64,000 nt of DNA from Sabellastarte sp. h YS-2021 (taxonomy: Eukaryota; Annelida; Polychaeta; Sabellida; Sabellidae), in NCBI GenBank assembly GCA_964017235.1, contig OZ024936.1, positions 52,751,028 to 52,815,027 of the forward strand, written 5' to 3'. The first letter of the stretch is position 1; every line of letters starts with the position of its first letter. A program made the position numbers and the translations under genes. Of this stretch, positions 1-12,900 are shown piece by piece. The notes under the pieces were generated by a model. The model did not search any database. It was not told where the DNA came from and saw only the letters and a program-made list of their open reading frames with translations.

Positions 1-858
1 AAGTATATAACTTACTACCTCATATATAAGAGCTAGTATCTTGTATATCAGAAAAAATATCTTTCAAAAAAAATTTACATACCCGAGATTCTGTGATATA
101 AATACATAAAAAATAGGGTGTGGCTGTGGTACGGTAAAATCGTTCCTTAGAAAATATGCTGCAGTACGGATTGCCGCACTCCAGAACTTTGTTTGGAGTG
201 CGGTTTCAGTAACAATTATTTTCATATTGGTTAATTACGTTTGCAGACGAAAAATAGATTGGTTGGCTATATCCCCCATTTGTAAAATATGGCCAGAAAT
301 ACCCATCTTAACCTCATATTTCCTTGAGTCTGTGAGTGCAAGTACTAGCGTTTGATATTCTATTTGTAAAATATTGCTAGAAAACTTCAACAGTAGCTGC
401 GGTAAGAGTAAAATATTTGTCTCGAGTGAGGTTTCAGCAACAATTGTTTTCATTGGTTAATTAAATTAATCACGTTTGCAGACGAAAAATAGACTGGTTG
501 GTTAGATTTTCTGTATTTAAAATATAGAAACTCCGTCGTGGTCTCATATTTCCTTCACTCCATGAGATTATTAGGATACCAGCTTGAACCGCACTCTAGT
601 TTATTTACTGGAATACGGCAAATAAATGTTACCGTACTGTAGAATTTCTTCTCGAGTGCGGTGATCTACCGTACTCCAGCCACTTCGTAAAAAATAGGTT
701 TTCATTTAAGAGCTCCGCACAATCTAATCTGATCGATTCCTTTATGTTGCTTAATCTAAGCACTAGGAAATACTAAAGCATGTGTAAAAATAAAATAACC
801 AGTTGCTACTGGAGCTCATGTTTTTAAAAAATTGATTGATAGAAGGTATTGTACTTAC
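1..858 (-). other. Paralogue A intron 12 (partial)
   Basis: No coding exon was found here. It holds a roughly 225-bp unit present twice (from about 204 and 429, each with 'gacgaaaaatagattggttgg' or a one-base variant) and a short perfect hairpin at 175-204 (CCGCACTCCA...TGGAGTGCGG). Confidence 0.55.
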
Positions 859-970
859 ATAACTTCCTGTAATGTACAGGTTGTGATCAGAAGAAGTCTC
901 AGTAGAAACATGGACATTTGTATTGATGGGGTCATCCAGGTCTTCGATGTTCCAAATATAAGTCTTTGTG
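859..970 (-). CDS. Paralogue A exon 12 (last exon in window)
   Basis: 112 nt, acceptor TTTCCAG and donor GTAAGT. It encodes KTYIWNIEDLDDPINTNVHV and SSDHNLYITGSY. A functional donor follows, so coding continues to the left of the window. Confidence 0.92.
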
Positions 971-3900
971 CTGGAAAGAACAACCCCAAGAAATACAGCG
1001 GCCATATGTACCAAAAAGTCTTAGTCAAGTCTGATGCTTAACTTTTGTATACAACTATATCCAACGTAAGCCTAAGATCTGGCTAAGACCTTTTTCTAGA
1101 ATACCGCCCCTGCAATGAATATATATTTCAAAACCTAGGTTACTGAAGCCACTTTGCTGCTAACTGTTTTAAATGGATTTTCTAAATTACTTTTCAGTTG
1201 GCAAAGTTCGCAATCTGGATATTAATCAGTATGTTATTGCAAGCAAAATAGAAGTAATTAAAGAATCTTACTGTGGCTCATAGGAAGTTTAGCATGGGTT
1301 GTCATACATATATGGTATATCTAATGACTTATATACGCCAGAAACCACACAGATCCCTCATCTAACAACCATTTGGTCATCTATTTATAGTAACGGTAGC
1401 ATGGGCCATATGTATACTCCACTTTGTTTGGGATTCTTGGATGACCTAAGAATTTCTCTAATGCAGGGTACGTTAATATGCTTCTGCTTCTCTGCCGTAG
1501 CTTACCATACACCTTAACTTGGCACAAACCTGAAACTAGAATATTTATTGACCTTTGGGTGTCTTTAGCAAGACTCAGATATTTCCGCGGCTGTGTCTTT
1601 ACCAAATAAGGTAGCCTTTGTGACTATGGACATAAATTGAGTGTTCTTTGTTTGTCAGCACTTTTTCACCAAAATCTGAGATTTGCGCTAAGTTTGGGCA
1701 CTGATTTGAAATACAAAATACTTCAATGTGCTCTTAAAAACCTCTGTTTAAGATTGAATAATCTAACATTTTGCGGTTGAAATCTGTTAGCTTGCACTTG
1801 TACCAAAGTATATCTTAGTCAAATATTACTCTTAACAGAGTCAGAAATTAGGATTTTGTTGCCAAGTTATGGCAAGTTATGGCCAAGAGCTGTTATGAAT
1901 TTTTACTCATTTTTGCAAATATACTATTGTTCTGTAATTATGACTTATTGGAAAAAAACAGCTGATTTATACAAGAAAGAAAAACATGTGTTGTAATGTC
2001 AGAATATAAGTATGGACATACTTGGGACTGCCAAATTCATCCAGTTCATCATCAAGGAGGAGGAATCGATTATCTTCTGTGGCCCATCCCTAAATAATTT
2101 ATACATAAAACAAGTAAATAAAGCATTCAGTAAAGTTTCTATCCTGTACTACAGAAAAGCAATGGGGCCATAATGGTGTTTTTTTTCTGGAAGTGTCAGC
2201 TTTAAAAACTTGAAACTCGATAAATAGATTTATTGAGTCCGAAGACTGACTTTTTAATTTGATTGATCAATTTTGCAACTCGACAAATTAGTTTTTAACT
2301 CAATATGGTTATACCTCAGCAAACACCTAACAAGAATATTTTTTTACAATTACACTCAAAAACAACAGTACAGATGTTAGGTCTTGGCAGATGTCTGTGC
2401 TCTCTGGGTACTCCTGTTACATTCTGCAAGATTTGTTTACTACTTTTGGAGTTATCACACAAACAAACACACCTAAAACATAATCTTCTGATGAAGGTTA
2501 GAAGCACTTTGTCTTTGGGCTATGTGAAATGATCATGTCATGTTGATATATGTTGATATATCAGCCAATGTGGCCTAGTGGGTAACACACTGGCCTAGGA
2601 ACACATAGGAGGTGGGTTTAATCCCACGTATAGCAAGATATATAGTGGTTTGGATGACCACTTAAAACGGCGGTCATCTGTCCTTGGGTTCTATCCCCAG
2701 TGGCAGGTTAAAGAACCTCAAGGACATTATAAATTTTGAGCCTCTGTCTGTCAGTTAGGGGAATGTCAGTAATTTCAGAGGTGGACTGTACTTCTACAGT
2801 CGGATGGGTCATATAGTGCTTTAGTACATGGAGCTATAGCGCTAAGTATAATTACAAATACAATACCATAATGTCATAGTCAGGGTCACATTTTTTTGCA
2901 TGTGGTGAAACTTCATCAGATGTCATTTGACATGATGGTTTGTATTTTTGGATGGCACTTTGGTGTGGTGTCTATCATTTACAAAGTGATTCTGCAAAAA
3001 TTACATGACAATTTTGTACATGATCAACATTCCATCCAAAAAATCCCAAAACCCATCCATACATAACTAATGTGACATATTTAGAGTTTGAACATAAACA
3101 AGGCCGAAAGGGATTTCAGTCTACTTGTGTGACCCCCAAAGCCATCAGAGACATGAGTAGTGCACTGAGGCAGTCACCCATCCCAGTGCTGACGTAGCCC
3201 ATTGCTGCCACAATTCATGAAAGTCTGGAGACAAAAAAGTGATCTCTAGAAGTGTGAGCCTCACTAAAGCTCTTGCATAAAAAAACATATTTTTGTACCT
3301 TTTACATAAGATTGATGCTTTATTTTCTTGTCTGGAGGCACCTAAATTAGGTCATTTCTTTTGCACCTAGCGGTAGTGGTAGAACGATTGCCTACAGACA
3401 TCGAACGGTTGGTCAAAATTCACTGTAGTAGCGATGATCGATCCAGAAGTAGTGCACATCGATTTATCATTATCACTGAAAATTTCGTAATATTTAGTTA
3501 CCTTTCTTTATGTATCTATACATCCACGCTTTTTTATAAATATGTTAGGCAGTTTCTTTAATATAAATTGACAGATTTGTCATGAATTTTGGGTTCGTTT
3601 ATATCTGCCGCCATATTTACAGGAAGTGAACGTTTCTGATAGATTCTAAACATCGGAACACCGTTATTCATACTGCATCAACATACATTTCATCCAGGAA
3701 TGTGTCTCATGATATTTATACCATTAATGGAATCGATTATGGCTCGATCTTTGCTCAGAAAAATGGACGATTAATCGACCATGCAACTTGGAGGCGATTC
3801 CCATCACTACCTAGCGGTAGTCTGAAACATGGATAGATCTGCCATCCCCCCCCCCCCCCCCCCCCCCCTAAAGTTAACATCTCAGCAAGTCAGTTCCCAG

Positions 3901-6900
3901 TTCAAAACAAATGATAAAATGCAATTCAATAAGTGTATCTTTGGAGCACTTAATCTCCATCATATGACAGACTCAAGGCTGGCAGACATTTATATATGAA
4001 TAGTATACCAGGTAAGCATATATCATATTAGCACCCCTCAATTGTAACTATAATTCACTGTCGATCAACCATTTCCGAATTGGGTCTGTATTGGGCGCAT
4101 TCGTAAGTCCATCAGGAACATTTACACCAATACTTAATGGTTTGGAATTATCACAAACTGCTCCCGATTTCCATCAGATTTTTTTGTTGTTGTTAAGCTA
4201 TCTTTCTGTTTGTAGTGTCATCTTGTTTTATCTTATAGTGATCTGAAATCCATCTTAAAAATCCTAAGTTGATCTTTAAGGTTCATAAACCAATCAGTTG
4301 GATTGGAAACTATCGCCAATCTATCGAGAGTCAATCAGAAGAGCAATTACAGCATCGATTGGAAAGCAATCTGGAAAAATCTGAAACCTATCTCAAACTA
4401 CACTTATAAGTCATTAACGTTATATATTATTTCCCCAATTGGGAAATAGGTTTACAATCAGAGCGGAATACTGGACCAGCCCTCTCACCTGATGCGAATA
4501 GCTCACTCCATCGTATTCCACTCTGGACAGCATAAGAGAATTTGTTTTATCAGTCACATCAACAATCGTGAAAGAATCCTCATTGAAGCAATAGCAGATC
4601 TCTCTGCCATTATGCCTTTAAAACAGAAAGAAATGGGTTTAAGTCAAGGTGGCGCAAAAAAAAAAAGAAAAAAATTACATTTGTGACTGTACAACTTGAA
4701 ACTGCTACTTCCATTCAGACAACTTAAGAAAATATGGTTTCAAAAAACTCAATACAGTTTAATACTCTTATTACAAATTATTTCAAAATAACTACATGAG
4801 GTGTCATATTTTTACTTGTTTTAAACAAGATGTTAGAAAAAGGAAGTGCTTATCTGGATCAGTGGATCAAACCAATTGCCAAATGATAAAACATAGATGA
4901 AACCTTTACTATAGATTTACTATAGACATAGGAAATGCCTTCTTTCTTCTAAATTTCAGAAAATAAATTATGAATTATTCCAAATAAATCATTACAAAGA
5001 CAATTATAAGCAACTAATTAACACAAATAAAAAGAAATATTTTTTGTATGTGTGTAATACCTTTTGATTTTAAATAAGTTCCCTTTAAAATGATTTCTAA
5101 AAAAGATTTTAATTCAAGTATAGAAGTTATTACTGTTTTTAATTGCTGTAGGATGATAGTTTATAAATTATAAGGATCAATAACTAGCTAAAATATTTTA
5201 CATATTATGTCAAGTATTATGGTAGCAGTAGATAGTACAACTATTTCTAGTTATTCACACAAGCCAACAAATAGGTAGCCTTGCTTAAGGCTCAAATTTG
5301 CATGATATCTTTTCAAGCATGCACACATATATTTGGTATTCATAAAGCACACATACATGTTAAGAGATAGAACTGTATGCTGCTCTCAGAATCAGTACAT
5401 GTATGAGTACATTATAGACACTGAAACTGCATTATCTGAACTGAAAACTTTCTCTAACTACAAAGAAACTTGAGCCTTCAGCAAGGCTAACAAATAGCTT
5501 ATAGTGTCATTCTTACTTTATGGGAACTTATTTCCCCTGTCAATAGAAATGGAAATGTGGGCTATTGACTTTGTGTTGTTGATGACTTCGCCAATACTCA
5601 TGTAAATTAGAGAGAAAATATGAGTTATATTTTTGATAACAAATACTGACTGAAAGGTAAGTGGGGGATGTTTTTTGTCATAGGAATTGTTCAATCATTA
5701 AGGCAAATCACACTTAGAAGTGTCCTATGGTTGAGTCACCTATTTGAGTGGTAACACAATTCTGACCTCTGAGATCGGAGTTCAGCTCACAGTTGAAACT
5801 ATTAAAGTTGGAAAGCTTGCAGATGCTTTGCCACTAGTTAACAGTGCAGAAACTTAGACAAGTGTATCTCATCTAATATAATCTACTACTTAGCAGGCTC
5901 AATATCTTCCTCATGCGAGGAAACTCAATATACTAAACTAAAAAAAAAATAATTGATAAGCACAACAGTAGTTGAGGTAAACAATCCAGGTGTCGAGTTT
6001 GTGTGTGTGTAAATGAGGGGAAGTGTATTAGTTGATTCCTCTCATCTCTTCAACTCGAGCATCCCACTTATTAAGTTACACCTCAGGGTTTTTCTTTTGT
6101 TAAGTGTCCAACATCTTTCCCAATTAGCCACTTTGTGATTTTGACCATACATAGAAATATTTTCAGCACATTTCCAAAGAAACCCTCTTACATTTATTTC
6201 AACTAAAATGATCATAAAAACCGAAAAAAATACATGTTAAACAACATCTAAAAAACTATAAATTACGGAAGAGGTGTAATTTAAATAGGTTAATAGCCTC
6301 ATAAGTGTCCAATATTGGAAAATAATAGACTGCTGACTAGGCCCTTCGGGACCTCATAAACAGTCCATTATTTTCCAATATTGGACACTTCGCCATTAAC
6401 CTTGACATACTTCTCCCTTTTAACCCACAGCCCTGGAGTACTGACCTAGATCTTCCCTTAACTATCCCTTTGACTATCCCTTTGACTATCCCTTTGTCTA
6501 TCTCTTTGACTATCCCTTTGACTATCCCTTTGGACACTTGAGTTCCCCATTGTGGGGAAGATATTGCACCTGCAAAGCAGTAGATTAGATTAGGTTAGAT
6601 TAAATTAGATTCGATTCTAACCTACCCAGCACAGTGCATCTGAAACAAAGGTACTAGGCGTGAAGTAAAACACTGAATAGGCAACAAAACAGTAACCTAC
6701 TCTGTATCAGGTCCGTCATAGAAGAGACACTGGGCATCATGAACATAACCATCATTATCAAAACAACCAGCAAAGGTGGGATTCAGTGGGTCAGATACAT
6801 CAACCATGTGTAGACCTAAATAGAAAATAGATTAAGCATAAAAAATATCGAGATAAAACAGCTAAATCATCGGAATATCTTATAAAACTGTGACCAAAAT

Positions 6901-9900
6901 TCAGATTTATTCAACCCTGACAGTTTCTGAATGTAGATCTACAAATGTATTCAGTTCGATGATGGGGTGCCAAGATTACTACTTGGCATTGTGACTTGTC
7001 ACACCTTTGGCAAAAAAATCCTATAACCCTGTACTTATGTCAAATAGTGCTACGGGTTTGTTCCAGTTCAAAGCAATATATCTTTCTGAAAAAATGGTCC
7101 CAGTAATGAATGGATACAAATAGAGAATATAAATAGAGTGTTTGAATATTTAAGCATCTATTTGGGTGTTCCAATTGCCAAACTAAGTTTTTTTTTAGCT
7201 TAAAAGAGAATTGTTGGATGGTCAGAATATCATTACACTGGTAGTATAGTGAAATTTGTCTGTGTAAGGAAAGTCTCTTTCTATTTCACTGACTTGTGGG
7301 AACTTCTAGAGTAAGGAATCTAAAATTCGCCACATGTGGAATTACTGATAATTAAATGAACTGAGGTGAGATTTGTTGAATGTATAGTAAATTAAGGCTT
7401 TTTGAACAAAAAAAAAAGACAAAGTTTAAGACAAAACATCATTTTCTTCATAGTATTAACAAAGGCTTTTTATAGGTGGCGAATTTTACATTCCTGGAGA
7501 TTCCTTACTATATATGTATAAGAGGTTTTTTTTCACTGCCTTAAGCCTTTCTGATGTCTCCTAAAACACCATGGTGACACCATTCTTGACTAAGTTATCT
7601 TGCTTTTTACTGGTGTACAATGTCAATTATATTCAAGAGTTGCATATATCACATACTGTGGTTCATTTTATATTTAGAACTTCATCGATTTTACATATAT
7701 GTTTAGAAAAATTCATCCGTATACCTCCAAAATGGCAGTCTGGGCCTGGATTTACAGAAATTGTGGAACCCACAAGAAAGACGGTATTAGATGCTGGATT
7801 AGCTACAATGTTATGCGTATTGGATACTCCATCGTAGGTTGCATTGGCGGTGAATTCCCGGCTTGGATCAGCTTCTTTGCCTCTCAATGTGTTGAGATCA
7901 AAGACCTGAAAAATAATATTAGTCACAATTTGTAGGTAATCACAGGCAAAAGTGGAATTCTAAAACACGTAGGTGGAAGCATTAAAGTAAAGATATTTTA
8001 CCTATGTTTTCAAGAGGGAGCTCTAGCAAGGCTCGATCTTCTAGAGATTGCTTTATTTTTTTGTTTCCGGACTTTCACGAATTATGGTGTAGCATAATGC
8101 GTATCTGGCTGCTCATCGATGTAAAGCAGCAATGGGCTTCGTTAGTAATGTGATGGGTGACCGCTTCATTGTACTACTTGTTTCTCTGATTACTTTGCTG
8201 CTGGCCCTAGTAGACCGAAACCTAGCCTTGCTGAAGGCTTAAGTTTCTTTGCAGTTAGGGAAAGTTTTCAGTTCAGATAATGGAGTTTCAGTTTCAATAA
8301 TGTACTCATACATGTACTGACTTTTATAGCAGCATGCAGTTAAGAGAAATGTCTGATTCAGTTCTTTCTCGTAACATGTATGAGTGCTTTATGAATACAA
8401 AATGTCTGTTTACATGTTTGAAAAGATATTATGCAAATTTGAGCCTTAAGCACGGCTAAATAAGTACTTAAACCCCCTGTGGCCTTGTTAATTATACTTT
8501 TGACTATGTTTACTTGTATTTTTGAGCAATGGTTCACTTATATTTTTAATTGCATTTTTGAGCAATATTTTGCCACGAACCAGATGAACATTTGATTATG
8601 TGGTAGAATTGGCAGTACAGACATTAATACTGTATTATTTGAATTTCATTACAGCATATAAAAAAGAAACATGACAGACATCTTAAAACTCCATGACGAA
8701 TATGGGTAAATGATGTACAATTCTTTTATCTACATAAAGGCATATATAGTTACTGTACCTGCATTCCATGATCACGAGCCTCGGAGACAATAAAGGCATA
8801 GTCTCCAACCACTTTCATATCTCTCCAACTGCTAGGACTGGTTCTGTGAGAAGAATTTTAATATTACGTACAGCATGTAATTTATGGTTTCATAATTATG
8901 GTTAATTCTTGGTTTCTGTGTTCCGATATTTAGAACCCATTGTTTAACTAACTAAAACTATGAATGGACTCTCTAATATACTGTGTATAAATGGTGAAAA
9001 AATGGTTCAAATTGTTCTAGAAATAAGGCAGTTCATGTTAAATAGAGGCCTAAGAACCTGCTGAGAATATCTACTACTAAGGTAAAATAACTAATCCCAC
9101 TATTATTTTAAGAATGTTAATGTTTACCATCTTCCAACTTAGCTCTCCTCCACCCTCTATGGCAGTAATCACAGTGCATAGTTTGGAGTTTGAATGACCT
9201 TTTCTCCAACCATTGCATAGTTGTTTTTTTTTGTTGTGTTTTTGGTTCAGGGCTTTGCTCTATATTATTACTTACCTTATGTACTTCCAAGGTCATGCTA
9301 GAAATTTCATGATTTTGGTCAAAAATATTTTGACCTCTTGTTTTCATTTTGGCTTCAACCATTTTAAGGCCGTTCAAACCCCTGACACTTTCAGTGTGGT
9401 CAGAAATAAAATTGTACCAATGACTAAATCATGTGCATATAAAAAAGTAGAAAATAGAAAATATTTTATACCTATTCTTGAGTTTTATTTACTGTGTTGC
9501 ACTCACTGGGGGCTGTGTACTCATATTCCTCGTATTGAACCTCATAATTATCAGTTTACATGGACAAGATATGTCATTGCAGTGACAATTTTTTTTATTG
9601 GCTCAGATCTTAACAGATCCTTTCGTTGTAAGTGCACACAAACCGTTATTTAAGTTTCTGGCTATAAGTTATACAAATTGGTGGTGGACCATATATTAAC
9701 TGTCAACAAGTTAAATGTTTGCAGCAAGATAGAATCCCAGGGAGGAGGACAGTTGATAAGCCTCCCTTGGTCATGGCTTCTAGTTTATGCGTAAAATTAC
9801 CAGAGTACTTAAGACTCACTCAGTTCTCAGTATGCCGATAACCTCTGGGTTCTCTGGGTCAGTTACTCTCACGAAGGAAGTCCCGTGGGTTAATCCCATG

Positions 9901-12900
9901 AGGGCATAATGTTGCTGAGGGTCAGATAGTGTATCATGCCACACCCAAATGTCGTTACCCTCAACACTGAAAACAAATATAATATAAATTAGATGTATGT
10001 AGTCTCTCTAAAAATGTTAACTATTTGTTATCTACAACCAGTCTCAGGCTTAAATTGGTATGCAAACATATAGCCAACTTGCGCCTAAGATGTGGTTAGG
10101 ACTTTTCGTGAATACTGGCCCCAGCTCTCTATTACTTTAAATATAGATCTGATGCAAATCCCCCACCACTTCATTGTCCAGGCATTTATGTAGCTCCGCA
10201 TTACTATTTCATTCTATGCTGCACTTTTATAGCACTTAATCTCTGCCAGGCAGACTCAAAGGCGCAACACCAAATTTTGTGCAATTAGCGACACTGAGCT
10301 TAGGGTGAACGTAGATTGTATACTAACAAAAAGAGGTGATGGTACAGATAAACAAGTGCTCTAAAATGTGACTGTGTCTTTATTAGTGCTACGACGGTGG
10401 GCAGACTGACCCAGCCACTTCTGCATAGATTCATTGGCAACAAAAAGCAGAAGTGGTGTAAGAAGACCTTTCTAATAATATACATAATATAAAATACATA
10501 TTTGTGGGCTACATAGTTTCTGAGATATTGTTGAAGAACCGGGACTTATTGACAGTAACTATCCATGGAAACGGATATCCCCCTATAATTATTTGAATTT
10601 TATAAACGGCGCGTCCTGGATAATAAAAAGCATACTCAATACTGTGGGAATGTTGTTCTAATTTTGCCCATCCAAGGGCCAATTTTAATATATATTAAAA
10701 TGTGACACGACACACACACAAATATCATAAGACATTTTCAAAAGTGCTTGGTTGACCTGTTTATTGTATAAGAATGTTCAGTGATAAGGTAGCAATCACA
10801 AGTTAATTTAAGTGAATTTGTTTTTGCAACTTAGTACCTTTGTATAGCACGGCTATGTAGGAGCCTGGTATGGCAGTTGCTACCTTAAACTTCTAGGTAA
10901 TTTTGTTACACTTAACCTGTTCCACATTTGACCAGTTGCTAGTAGCCATACATGTAGCCATACATAACACCCTCCTTATGTATTTATTTGGGGTTTTACG
11001 TCGCTTTCAACACTGTACAAGTCATATCACGACAGGTAGTTGGAAGGGCAGAGGAAACCAGTACATACAGTTTGTTAGGGTTCTGTACTGTAAACTGCCG
11101 ACCAACGGCAAGCAACTACCAGTTTTCCCACTTGAGGCCATGCCAGGAATAGAACCCCGGCCTCAGAGGTGGGAGGCGAGAGTGTTACCACTCTGCCACT
11201 GTGGCCTCTCCTTATGTAATTTTGGAGGGAAACTCCATATTGAATCTGAAAGCAACCTATCAACAACGTATCACAGTAAATATTCCCACCTCCTCCCCAT
11301 TAGACCACCAGATTAGAAGAGATTCTTCTGAAAGATTGAGTCTGATTAGACTTTCTCAAGGAATTTGTAGTCCTTGAACTAGTTGACTTAACTTGTTCTA
11401 CTTAAGAACTTATGACCTGAAGTTAAGGTAGGCCAGTAGTGTTCAACTACAATTTAGGCAGACCCAGGCTGACCCCGGGTTTCTCCCTCTCAATTGTGAC
11501 CTTGGTTGGGCTTCCAACAATTATCTCAGATGTGGTTAATCCTTTCCTGAGCTTACCCATAATTTGGTACCTATGGGTGTGGGTTGCATACTTTTTCATG
11601 ACCTTCTGTTAGTCTTGACCCCTTGGGTTGTCCCACACAAGGGAGTTCTCCTTTTGGGTTGATATGGACTTCAGAATACTTGGGATGGGCCAGAGTATCT
11701 CCCCCCCCCCCCTTAACTTATTTTGATCCAGACTTGACTGACTTTACACTATTTAGCCTGCTATTGTATTGCCTTTACATTGTATGTCATATTTTATATT
11801 GTATGGTGTTTTAAAATTCCATTCTGTCATTTTAAAATTATCTTCTAGTCATTTTACTTGTCTACTAATATGTAAATAAAATTCCTCAAACGTGTTATTC
11901 ATTGCTTTAAAACATTTATTATTGGATACTTTGTTTAGCATTTCTTCATAAACCTATCTGACCTTATGCAACTATATGGTACTTGAATCTCATTATTTAC
12001 TCTGGCAACTGTACCTGTCTCTGCGATGAAAAAAAAATCGAAAGTGTATATTTATGGTAACTATTACTAGTCTCATTATGAATTTTCATTCAAAATTCAT
12101 TTAGTTTTTTTCTTTTAAGTGACTGATAAAAGTTTTAATTACCATTTAAACATAAACGCTAAATATTACTATCTAATCATATAAATACATACCTGTTTGC
12201 ACACATCACCAACAGGTTTTATAAGATCACAAATTTATGCAATTAAGTTTATCGCATGCTTTACAATAATTAAGGTTACGTCAAGTAAACTAAAATATAT
12301 ATATAAACGTGGATAAGTATACACGCTGCAAGAAAGTTAAGGCCACCTTGACTCAAAGGCCATGAAGGACATAACTGTGGCTTTTGCATCTACAGACTTA
12401 TTTTCACACATTCTGTGACAAACGTAAAACTATAGTATGACAGAAGAAATTCTGACTTGATAAATTAAAAAATATATAGTAAAATATTTAAATAAACTCT
12501 TGGGGTTGGGGGGGGGGGGAGCAGATTAATGAAAAGTCTGCACAAAACTACTCCGATAACGTGTATCAATAAAAAACTATCAATCAAAATCCTGTGAGAT
12601 TATTTCATTACCAGTATGAGGAAGTGAGAAACTTCAGCCTTGTCTTAAACTCAAGACAAAATTGAACGAAAACTCAACCTAAGAGTTTTAGTTGAATCCC
12701 TATTAAGAAAAAAAGAGAGATTCTTGAATTAAGACAGATCTTGAAATCTGAAAAAAGGCTTCAGGTTTGAGAGACTGTTCATGGATCTGGCTACCCTCTA
12801 CTCTATTTTAAGATATATGGATAAACATCTCACGTTGATTCTGTATATCCAAGCTGATCAAAATTCAAAAACGACAGCATGTCAACATTGCTGCAAGGAT

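Noticed and set aside
4492-4686. 64-codon plus-strand ORF
   Set aside because: It is the antisense shadow of exon 10 of paralogue A (4,489-4,615).
6337-6537. Minus-strand ORF with GIVKGIVKG repeats
   Set aside because: Translation of a 12-bp tandem repeat; no start context or neighbours.
9213-9653. 146-codon plus-strand ORF
   Set aside because: It lies within an intron of paralogue A, has no recognisable motif, and shows biased composition of AT-rich DNA.
12178-12260. Candidate for the missing exon 5 of paralogue A (CAG/GTATGT donor at about 12,192)
   Set aside because: The upstream minus-strand sequence does not encode a Cys-x-x-VDLL-like peptide and has no fitting acceptor.
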